From Lineus longissimus (lineage: Eukaryota > Nemertea > Pilidiophora > Heteronemertea > Lineidae), in contig NC_088317.1 in the NCBI RefSeq assembly GCF_910592395.1, positions 16,556,001 to 16,620,000 of the forward strand: a stretch of DNA of 64,000 bases, given 5' to 3'. The position numbers were made by a program, and so were the translations under genes. Below are positions 38,151-47,655 of this stretch, in pieces. Numbering within the stretch: the stretch's first letter is position 1; the number at the start of each line of letters is the position of its first letter. The notes below the pieces were generated by a model. It searched no databases. It worked only from the letters and a program-made list of their open reading frames with translations, and was not told the DNA's origin.

Positions 38151-38880
38151 TCTCCCCACGACCTGTCTACGATATCAGACTACGATTCTTGTATCGATCC
38201 GCTGATCGAAACCAATATCAGGCTGATAGGTTCGATTGGAGAAGTGGTGGATGTTGATGGCTTCTATTTTGCTGAGGTATTCACCATAATAATATAAAGT
38301 ATAATCATCGCGGGAGCTGATAGATGTTAGCGGATTGCATTACAAACCTTGTGGGCCGCGCGATGGTCGTCAGGCTCAAGGATTACGTTGGTAGTGCGGC
38401 GTAGAGCGGCGGCGTCAGCTGAATGGAAGCTACCATCGAGGAAGCCACCACCGAGTGCAGCTTTTTTACTTGTCATTTTGGTTACGTTTCTTGCCTGAGA
38501 TACTGGGAGCAAGAGATAGGGCGGTGACAGCATTTAACAGGGTCGCGGAATATGTGGGTGTGCGCACAAATAAAAAGGCCAGAGACGATGATCATAGGAA
38601 GCTACAACACAGAGAAAAAAACGAGCAATGCCATAACTTTCCTTGCCTCTCATTATGGTAATGGGATCGTGAAAGAATCGTTTCTCACTCGTTGAACATT
38701 AGTCCATTATACAAAATTGCGATGATTTGTTTGCAGGAATTACACAAATAGCAAGGCTGTGATTCACAACGTCTACGAATACGTTGGCGTGGACGGATCA
38801 ACGTTTTGATTCGTTCGACACACAGAATTAGTCTCAGAAAAAGCTGTGGATCGCGATCATCTTTAAAAAAAACCAGTCCT
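38130..38880. other. Presumed intron downstream of the channel exon
   Basis: This follows the donor at 38882-38881 on the minus strand. I looked for a following exon encoding the rest of the C-linker (the WFDYLW-type motif of CNG channels) and saw none here. The sequence has no other recognised feature. Confidence 0.4.
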
Positions 38881-38887
38881 ACCTTGG
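38875..38887 (-). other. 5' splice site (donor) ending the CNG channel exon
   Basis: Read on the minus strand, the sequence is CCAAG followed by GTAGGA, a good animal donor. The last exon base is 38883 and the split codon starts with G (phase 1). This falls right after ...KDFQ, where related CNGL proteins continue with Ala (GCN), so the phase fits the family. Open reading continues only six residues into the intron before a stop. Confidence 0.8.
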
Positions 38888-40257
38888 AAGTCTTTTCTCG
38901 CCGTACTAATGCTCGCCACGATGTTTGCCACGTGTCCTAAAACAGACGCAAACAAGAGTAATCCGAACACGATCTGTATAACATAGAAGCCGAACTCCCC
39001 GGGCGTCTCGGGCCTGGGCAGGTCGCCTACGGTAGTCAGGGCGCACGTACTCCAGTAAAGGCCCTTCAAGTAGTTGAAATACAACACATCTTTATCCTTA
39101 TCCAAGTTATATTGCCACAGATCAGATTTTAGGATCGAATCCGCTACGATGTAGTGTAAACAAGCATTCCAGTGAAATATCGCGAAAAGGTAGTGAAGTA
39201 GGGTAGTGGTCCTTATGAAGTTGGGGTAATTTGTGTGCCGTTCCGTGCGGTCTAACCACGCCCAGTAGCGGTATATTTTGACTAGGCGAAAACACCTTAG
39301 CATAGATTTAAACCCTATTGAGAGGTATAGAAAATCTAAAGGGAGGAGGCACAGACAGTCGACATAGAATACCGTGGTGTTCATGTAGTGTATTCTCAAT
39401 TTCGTACTATCTGTTTGTAAGACTCCCTCATCTAAGAATCCAGTCCTAAAGTGAAATAAGATGTCTAATATATACACGAGGTCTGCGGTGTAGTCTAAGG
39501 GGAACCAGATAATGATGTTATCCTTGTTGATTTCAGCGAATGCAAACCTGTACACAATCACCCAAAAGTTGTAAACGAACGCAATACTGACAACGAATGA
39601 CCACCAGTACGCCAGTCGCCCTGATGGGTCAAATACGAAGGTCCAACGACACCCGTCCTTGTCAGCCGGGAGCGGCCCAGTATCAATCTTCTTCTCAGCC
39701 AGTTCAATTTTTTCCCGCATTTTATATTTCTTGCCAAATTTTTCATCTATTTCTTTCCGCCGCATTTTTCGTATTTCCCTTTGAGTCATGTATTCGTTCG
39801 CTCTAGCCTTGTTCAAAAATGCTATATCATCCCTAGTGTAGCAGTGTGATTTCCTCTGCCCCAACCTCTCGATTCTATGGCTGACTAAGTCCATTAAGCT
39901 GTGGCGGGACTCCGTTTTCCTGCCACCTTCGCTGACCCGGTGCGACGTGGCCACGGAGATGGTACCGGAGGACCCAGTCCGCCCATCTCCTTCAATGAGC
40001 CGGGTCCGATCTGAGGGCGCCATGTACCCTCCACCGGGCAGAGTCCGAGGCCCATTAACTGTGGGCTCCTCCTGATCCTCTGACTCGGCCTGCGGCTCCC
40101 CTGTCGCCTCCTGCTCCTGTGATTGCTGCGGCTCATCGCTCGCCCCCACGACTGCGATTTCATCCAATTCATCCTCGTCCGTCTGGTCCCCCTTGTTGCA
40201 GGGGGTATATTTGACGGCCTTGTTCCCTGTCTCCCCGGGTCCACGCATGTAACTCAT
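38883..40257 (-). CDS. Cyclic nucleotide-gated channel, CNGL-like; first coding exon (N-terminus plus S1-S6), partial
   Basis: The exon encodes 458 residues plus one base. I chose the ATG at 40257 because it has a good initiation context (ACCATGA), and because in-frame TGA lies at 40374-40372 just inside the inferred acceptor with no earlier ATG after it. Residues 1-200 are acidic, then basic, and low in complexity. S1 is about 215-240, S2 251-272 (acidic D/DILF side), S3 293-313, and S4 314-338 with spaced Arg/Lys (RCFRLVKIYRYW). S5 is about 347-372, the pore helix 397-408, the filter TTVGD at 408-412, and S6 421-447. The exon stops in the early C-linker after ARKDFQ. Known CNG channels are tetrameric cation channels opened by cGMP or cAMP. 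The filter followed by LPRP and the GHVANIV segment after S6 resemble insect CNGL more than CNGA (TTIGE) or CNGB. The cyclic-nucleotide-binding domain is not in this exon and was not found elsewhere. Family assignment is firm; the CNGL subfamily is likely. Confidence 0.92.
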
Positions 40258-40375
40258 GGTCTGCTGAGCGGCCTGCGGTGGTGGCCTCCGGAACTGGCTC
40301 ACGTAGGCATACAGGCAGCGTTGAATGTAGTTGTATTGGCGCTGTGAGGTATCCAGCTGGAAGCTTAGTCTTCAC
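40258..40375 (-). other. Inferred 5' UTR part of the first coding exon
   Basis: This lies between the inferred acceptor and the chosen ATG. The frame is open from the TGA at 40374-40372 down to the ATG but has no ATG of its own. A GTG at 40302 is in frame and could only extend the protein by 15 residues through a non-ATG start, which I consider unlikely in an animal gene. Confidence 0.5.
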
Positions 40376-40520
40376 CTGAAAAGACAAGAAGGAAATCGTA
40401 AGCTGTGATAAACTGTGGAAGGAAGATCCCAAGGACCGTACGTTGAACAGTTGTGCTGTGAGGTACCAATATCCAGCTGGAAGATCCAGACTTCATACCT
40501 CGATGATAGACAAAAGATCA
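40340..40520. repeat. Short tandem duplication over the channel's UTR/acceptor region
   Basis: A segment beginning GCTGTGAGGTA and followed by ATCCAGCTGGAAG occurs at about 40340 and again at about 40450, with related downstream sequence. A third isolated ATCCAGCTGGAA lies near 40757. The copies are about 112 bases apart, and the first covers the inferred acceptor. The second copy has lost the clear CAG acceptor context, so it may be a decayed duplicate of the exon edge. Confidence 0.55.
40376..40400 (-). other. Probable 3' splice site (acceptor) upstream of the CNG channel start codon
   Basis: On the minus strand a pyrimidine-rich run (TTTCCTTCTTGTCTTTTCAG) ends in CAG at 40378-40376, giving a first exon base of 40375. 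The frame leading to the channel contains TGA at once (40374-40372). If this acceptor is used, about 118 bases are 5' UTR before the ATG at 40257, and the intron upstream is a UTR intron. The alternative is that an upstream exon does not exist and transcription starts nearby. Confidence 0.6.
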
Positions 40521-43500
40521 CAAGTTGGAGATAGGTATACACGGCCGTACCGGAAGAGGACAGACATGGATAAATAGAGTTATACTGGTCAGGAGCTATT
40601 GAGTATCTCCTTTGACGTTTTAGTTATCGCATGAACTCTCACTAAAATATAAGAAAAGCGTCATTAGCCGAAAAAGGAACAGCAATGGGTTTGTACCATT
40701 AAACCCAGGAGCGTTAAATGCTGTTTTATTGGAATTGGTGTACATGCACGGGAGGCATCCAGCTGGAATTTTTTACTACAATCCTCATCACGACCCCGCG
40801 CAAATTTATTCTGATACAGCACTATAAAATTACAGGTAGTCGTATATGTTAAAGCTATTTTAAAATACCGAAAAAAATTTATAGCATGACACTTAGATGT
40901 TCGTCAGCTAATATGATATATGCATAATTGACTAGGGGCGGCCTGGATGAGCTGCTGAGATACACTCGTCCTAGATTAGATGACAGTGCGCCTAGATATT
41001 CATCGAAATTGGACTGTGACAAATGAGTGTTCTTGCCGAGGAGGCCAAATGTGCTTTAGATTGCGTTGTCTCAGCAGTGGCGAAGACGATTAATTGATCG
41101 TTTTTGGCAGTACGGAGGCCACCGGCCACAAAGCAGTGTCTTTCGCCTCGGTAAGTGGAGCGGGCAAGAAACTTCCGAGTGAAGACTGATATGAAATGTA
41201 AATTTCAGTGTTAACCAGATATTCATCGAAACTGGACTTAAACAAATTGGTGTTTTCACCAAAAGGCTAATCTGATCAAGTAGTCTTAGCGTTAAGATTT
41301 CCACCCCAAACAAACAGCCAGGAGTTGTGTGCCTACGAAAAATAACGAATAATTCGTTTTTCTACTCCAAATTATTGAAGACTTGAAACAAAACTGAAAA
41401 ACACTTTAGAAAAATATTTACTACTGAAACAAGAGAAGGACATGTATACTGAAGGATAACCCTTCGATCTGAATTCGTATATTACTGCGTATGAGCCATC
41501 ATATAGTGAAAACTACTGTCTTTTATCTACTGAATCTGAAAATGCATTTCAGCACGAGTCAACGTATTACATAGTTGCTCTACGTGATGAATGATGGTAT
41601 CATCTGCTTATTGTGACTCCATAAGGTATTTTACACAACTGATGCATACGTCCCTGCAGATGTTTTGTTCAATACTAAACACATATTTTAATTCCAAAAA
41701 TCCTACCCTGGATTTTCAGTTTGTCGATTTCAACTCATCCCGTGGATACTAAGTGCTCAATAGAAATAAAGGACATTGTTATGTTTTTTTTGAATAATGG
41801 GTTTTGTTTATGTTATTGTTTAATAGGGTGCATCGCCCCAATTGTACGTTTAAAAGTCCACATGGCTTCGTATGCACACTATCAAAGATACCCGCCACCT
41901 TCGCAGACTAACAACAGATATTCTGTCATCGTGTTATCGTCGAAGTGACGGCACCCACATGACGTGAGACCATGACCCCCAGCAGAGCTGTCACGTGGCT
42001 TGACAGCTCACAGTGCTAATTGACATCAGCTAGGGACAGCTTGACTATTTATAGAACGAAATGTCACGTGGAAAAGAAGTCACTCTGATTACGTAAGATT
42101 TGCAGTGGCTGTCAGCTTTTCGAGGAAACGTCACAGTCAGTCAAAAATATCTTTGACAGTCTTGGCTAATTACTGTTGTACGTCAACAATGTGCAGGGCG
42201 AACCGCGCCTTTAAAATCTCAATTTCAAACGTGCATAATACGCTGGTTTATTTCCTATCCTCAGAATTGGCAATCTTAACTGGAAGGATTAATTAAACAC
42301 GCCGTTAATTACAGTTTTTAAAAGATGATGCTGCAGACTCGGCACAGCATTTATTACGTGTGAATGTTGATCGCGGATGATGAAGGATTGGTGGATTAGG
42401 TTTTCTGAGCTGTTGTCGCAGCTTGCGTGGACTCTACCTCTGGTCGAAGACGGAGTCACTAGGCAATAAACCCAATTGGCGTCCAACCGTAGTGTCACAC
42501 AAAAACGCTCATCCTGCCTTGGAGGAGGAATAGGCTCTCTGCAGAACGAACGCTGAAGAAGATGATGAGCTGTAACGGTGCTAAATCGCCAGCACAGATT
42601 ATGCAAATTTATCAACAACAACCATCATCAGATGATTGACAATCTTCAAAAAAAAAAAAAAAAAAATTTGGTGCTTATTTTTTTAAGGGTTGACCATAGG
42701 TACCACGATTTTGGCTAGAACTTGAAATCCGAAAGCAACTAAAACTGCAGAAATGCAGTGAATGCCCCATTTAATTTAAAACCTGGGAGGCTTGTTCTCT
42801 GGAGAGCGTGGTTCCAGCCGAAGTGGTTGTGCCTATGTTATACCCTTAAGAGGGGATCCGGTGAACAAAATGCAATGAGTTGGCCTCGTGTGGGTTGATG
42901 ATTTCTATCATGGTCTCTGCTGTCGGATGCTGACTGACTTGTTCGCGGTTATCTTGAGACAAGAATCATCAGGTTTGTTTGACAAGCTGTCTAGCTGTCT
43001 ACTCAACGCCACTTTCTCTGCTATAAATAGAAAGCAATTCGATGCGGCTATGACCGGTTTGTCCCATTTGGAGGGTAGTTGGTAAAACTTGGATGGATGC
43101 AGAATTTGGACGCTGGACGCTAAGTTTTGCATCATTGGATTACATCACCTGCATTCAATAAATCACGCCTCCGGTGCTATGAACCGCAGTGGGCCTAATC
43201 GAATTGACGGAACGGACTGGGCTGGAAGGGTTCGGGACTTTAAGTGCCATAAAAAACAACAGAATACAGGTTGGAATCAACTACCCCCAGATTCAGCCGA
43301 AGGATTAGATGTGAAACGTTTATGTAAGAGCTATATATATTTGTTTGTTTTTTTTTATGCTGATATTTATTTATTATTCCCGATAACCGGTATACTTATT
43401 TTGGACGACGGTTGTGGCTGGGGTTATCATAGTCTTTTGCCCCTGATAACTGCCTTTATAGCCCTTACTAATGAATTGCTGACTTAGTCCTTACATTGAG

Positions 43501-43764
43501 AACCAGGAATAAAGTAATTTACTTGAGAATCGGGAATGAGAAATACTTGTAAGTTGATTTTTCAATTAAAATGGCTTCCAGCAGGACCTTGACTTATTGA
43601 AAAATCAATTAAATTGCAATACACAGTGCATAAGAACGAAATGTACTAGTATGCCTATACCTGAAATTTGTAAGCTACTTCTAGGCGCCCTGGGGCGTTG
43701 TGAGATTTCTCAACCTCTGATCTCTGCCCTAATCCTTCAACACCATGCATCTTTCAACTTCATA
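40521..43764. other. No gene seen; would include upstream intron or promoter of the channel gene
   Basis: If the acceptor at 40376 is real, this lies in the minus-strand UTR intron or contains the first non-coding exon and promoter. I could not pick out either. Confidence 0.35.
42648..42666 (+). repeat. Poly-A run (19 A)
   Basis: It could be the tail of a retroposed sequence, but no recognisable SINE or processed gene lies immediately upstream. Confidence 0.6.
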
Positions 43765-43870
43765 CCATCCTGACATAACCAGTGATTTTCAATATACTCC
43801 GCCTCTCGATATTTAAAACGAGGTAGGAGTATCAAAAACCTGTATCTCAGGATGACTTCAGACTATCATA
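43765..43870 (+). repeat. Dispersed repeat B, copy 1
   Basis: It contains CCTGACATAACCAGTGATTT and TCAATATACTCCGCCTC followed by TCGATATTT. The first ~44 bases recur inverted at 47607-47653. The later part recurs at about 61285-61360. Confidence 0.7.
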
Positions 43871-44913
43871 TGCTTTCATAATACAAGTAGCTTCCCCTTA
43901 CTTATAATTCAATATCATCAATATTTAAACAACAAAGGCTGTCTGCTGGCCCTGAACTACCGTCTGAAACCGCACACCGCCAAACCCCCTCGCTACACCA
44001 AGGCGTAAATGTCGTACAGCTTGAAGGCATATTGACGTCCATTACATTATAAAGCCGAATGTATTATCACGACTTTCATGTAGCAAGCATCAAAGCATGT
44101 AGTTTATTGGTTAAATTGACAGAAGTCTACTGTATCGTTGAGGAGGAATGTAGTGGATGGATGTGTGTCAAGCATGGCGAGAGTTATTGACTTTTATAAG
44201 AAGTAGGCTCTGCTTGAAGAATTACGCAGGATACTGGTTCTGAAAAAATCACTTAGGGTTTTTTTCTCGCTTAAAACCTATCTCTCATCGGTGAAAGTTT
44301 TCCTTCGAAGGTTTTTAAAACATTTGTTTCTATGAGTGCTGTGCCGATATTCCTCAGTATACTGTCCGTGTAGGCAACGCAGTGTATCAATATCGGGATG
44401 CATTAACTGAACATGTACATGTATGCACATTTTCAACAATAGGACCGTTATTTTCAAACTTTGATTTTGTTTTCATACTTTCTGATGACTTCTCCTTGGC
44501 AGTGTGTTTTGTTACATCAAAGGGATGTGTGCCGATCGATATTATAATGTATGTATTTTCGAAAGTTAAAAAATAAAGGGAGATATAAAGGGATTATCAT
44601 TCCAGGATGTAAATGGGACGTCCTACGTAATCTTATACAAAACAAGCCGACCGAATATCTCTCCTCAATCACGGACCTTACATCCGTGTACAATTATCCA
44701 AAATCAATACTTATAATCAGATATCAGTTTGATCAAAGTTTTGCGCGCTTAGTTGTTATGATTCTATGCACATGTATGCTGAAAAATAAAGGTCTAAATC
44801 ACCCCAGTAAAAAAAACGACAAATATCTTAAAATCTCATCTTCGGCCCTTCTTGCCCACTTTTGCTCTATCAATTTGGTATATACAGGTTCGGTTTCGGT
44901 TCGTTAGACATTA

Positions 44914-45392
44914 GCGTGTTTCCGCATCGCTTACGATTACGATTACGATTACGATTTCAAAGTCGTAATCGTAATACTCTCAAAACCGGCATGAACCAGA
45001 AATTTTGTTTCCGCATTCACACCAACGACTTGGTATACTGTAGTATAGGCCCTGTACTCTGCTCTCATGCTCTGGGTGCACTTTTCTCGGCGCTAAAACA
45101 TGATCAAAATCGCCGTCTATCACATTAAATGCAGTTCCTATGTTTGACAGATATGTTCTGAAGTATTCTTCAATGAATATTTCACCTTGAATTTGATATG
45201 TAGCGTGGAAAATAGGCTTTTCGCTAATCCATGTAATCATTTTTCGACTTACGAAGATCAGCCAGAATCCTCGTAAGAACGAGACGAAAGTACCATCGAC
45301 GATTTCGCTGGGGATGACGTGGCACCAAAAATCGATGACGTCAAACACAAATCGTAATCGTTATCGTAATCGTAAGCGATGCGGAAACTCGC
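44914..45392. mobile_element. MITE with ATTACG-repeat terminal inverted repeats (479 bp)
   Basis: The left end reads GCGTGTTTCCGCATCGC, then four or more ATTACG hexamers. The right end is the inverse (AATCGTAATCG... GCGATGCGGAAACTCGC). TA flanks both sides (44912-44913 and 45393-45394), suggesting a Tc1/mariner-type target. A second short run of CGTAAT units just inside the left arm (44964-44976) makes an internal hairpin. A 122-residue open frame inside (minus strand, 45348-44980) resembles nothing I know and is probably chance. Confidence 0.72.
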
Positions 45393-45974
45393 TACTATTA
45401 CATCGTGCACAACGTGCATCGCGTTATGGAAACACGCCTGATACGGTGTATGACGACCTTTAATTTGCATTCATTTCATCAGCCAGCGCTATTGCCAGAG
45501 ATTGTTTGGTTCGTTTCAACAGCTGGCCCGACCCTGCAAGGCCTGTCATTGCTATGATTATAGGCCTGGGCAGATGTGTAGCCATGATAAGGGCAGGAAC
45601 TGACTTCACATTGATATATCAGCAGTGTACATGTAAATGTAATCAATACACAGTGAAGAACACTCGGAGTCTGAGCTTTTGAAAAACATTAAACGGTTTT
45701 TTGTCCTATGCACCATCAAGGTGGGCATAAAATATGATATAGATAGCATTAACGAACCGTGGACAAATCGTACAAATGTTGGCATACACCGAGGAAAACA
45801 ATGATGAGTTTGTTAATCAAATAATGATTAACATTGGCACAGATGGTACGTGTACGCAACGATCAATGCTCGGGACTTCAGATTGAATCAGGGGACATGC
45901 TCTCGCGTAAGCCTTGAACACAATAGTGTAGGCTGTAGTTTCCTGTGCCTCAGTTCAGAACAGGATGCGTATAT

Positions 45975-46150
45975 TGTGTTCTAGATCCGGTGTAGAAGTA
46001 GAAAATGTCCCTATGGGAAAGGTGTCCGGCACTATTGTAATATGACGGATTATGGTATTAGGGTTTAAAGAGATCACTACCGTCACTGGTAAAGCTCATA
46101 ATCCTCTGTTCCCATCGTAAAGCACCTTGCACATCACAGCGCATTTGAGG
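45975..46150. repeat. Diverged duplication, unit 1 (partner at 46918-47060)
   Basis: GATCCGGTGTAGAAGTAGAA then AATGTCCC and a gapped TATTGT..GACGGATT.TGGTA..A motif. The same order of motifs appears about 940 bases downstream. Confidence 0.55.
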
Positions 46151-46917
46151 TTTTATACACTTGTCTCCACAGAAAACACTCTGCCTGCCGAAGATTATGA
46201 TGTCATTTAGCAGTTTAGTTAAAAAACATTCAAGGTCACCATGAGCAATCATCAGGGAGAGGCCAAACTTCTCTTAATCTATGACAGGCAGAGTTGCGGG
46301 CTTACCAATACCAACCACCACACGCATCCCTAATGTCGCGGCTTAACTAGATACATTTGGGCGACTTTCTGCCATTCGTTAAACTGGTAACAATCGACAT
46401 ACTCGGCACGGGGGTCATTGGCTTCATTTGGTTATACCACTATTAATGACTGGGAACGGGGCTTAACATCCGCCCGCCGCAAATTAAACTTCCGCTATTT
46501 CCGGCCGTACCACTAGCATCCTGGCAAAATGGTTTTTCTTCTTTCTCTTGCCGAGCATTGTAAGATGGTAAAAATGGCTATCATTTTGTTATCAGGGTTC
46601 AGGGACAATGGACGGTTTGGTAAAAGGACAAGTTTGTAACGAACTTTCTTTACTAATACTGTTGAGAGAAACCCTGGGCATTCGTCATCAGTCGGTGGAA
46701 AGTATAAGAAGACTGATCCACGTAGACGGTTGAAGCCAAACCGGAGGGGAAAAGCAGATAAAAACACCATTTGCATTATCGCACTTCAACGCTGACTAAA
46801 GTAACCGAACGAGTCAGTCAAGTGATTGACGATTAAATTTCGCGATGACGGTTGACAGAGATTCGCATTGTGATAGAGATGTTTGCCCTTCTTCCCCTTA
46901 AATCTCATCTGAGATAT

Positions 46918-47060
46918 ATCGATCCGATGTTGAAGTAGAAAATGTCCCCCCGAAAAAAGGGCCCGGCCTATTGTGACGGATTGTGGTAATATGGTTCCAA
47001 AGAGGCCATGGCTGTCAATAGCTCAGAGATTAAGGCGCATTTTAGAATATTTGTTACCCA
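46918..47060. repeat. Diverged duplication, unit 2 (partner at 45975-46150)
   Basis: GATCCGATGTTGAAGTAGAA then AATGTCCC and CTATTGTGACGGATTGTGG, as in unit 1. It contains small indels. Confidence 0.55.
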
Positions 47061-47604
47061 GATATTATATTCAATGACATTTTAAACTTCTACACCGGTT
47101 TGATGTAGAAAAACAGCAATGGTAAAAACGGCAGCTTTATCAAACAATACTCACCAAGTGTTTTCCATTCATTGAGCGGCGCAATTCCAAGTTTGTTTGC
47201 GTATTGATTACATGGTTGGAAAAATCATGAAACAGCTGGGAGGCATGGTTTGATGCACTGATGTTAATGAAATAGTACACCTTGTATTCAGCACATGAAT
47301 TTGATATCATAGATGCCTCTGTTTGCCTCAAACATGTTATTATTTATCAAATCAATGAATGGAACATAGTAATGTATGTAGTTTGTATGTTGTTTGTTGT
47401 ATGTTGACTGTATATGTTTGTAAAACATGTGTTTGTCCTTGAAATAGGGAATCCCTTTTTCTACTCCAGTGACGCCATTGTTACAGTTGGTGCCTGGTGT
47501 CGCCGACACATTTCAATATCAGTTGAGCATGCGGAATGATATCGAATGGCGTAATATCTGTGATGACTTGACTTAAAATGAATATTCAGAAACTGTCTTA
47601 GATC

Positions 47605-47655
47605 GTGGTTATCTAGAGGCGGAGTATATTGAAAATCACTGGTTATGTCAGGGTG
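47605..47655 (-). repeat. Dispersed repeat B, copy 2 (inverted)
   Basis: Its reverse complement reads CCCTGACATAACCAGTGATT then TTCAATATACTCCGCCTC, matching copy 1 almost exactly. The match stops just after CCGCCTCT.GATA. Confidence 0.7.

Noticed and set aside
40258-40302. GTG at 40302 as the channel start
   Set aside because: Animal genes rarely start at GTG, and an ATG in good context follows at 40257.
44980-45348. 122-residue minus-strand frame as a gene
   Set aside because: It lies inside the ATTACG element between its inverted ends and resembles nothing known.
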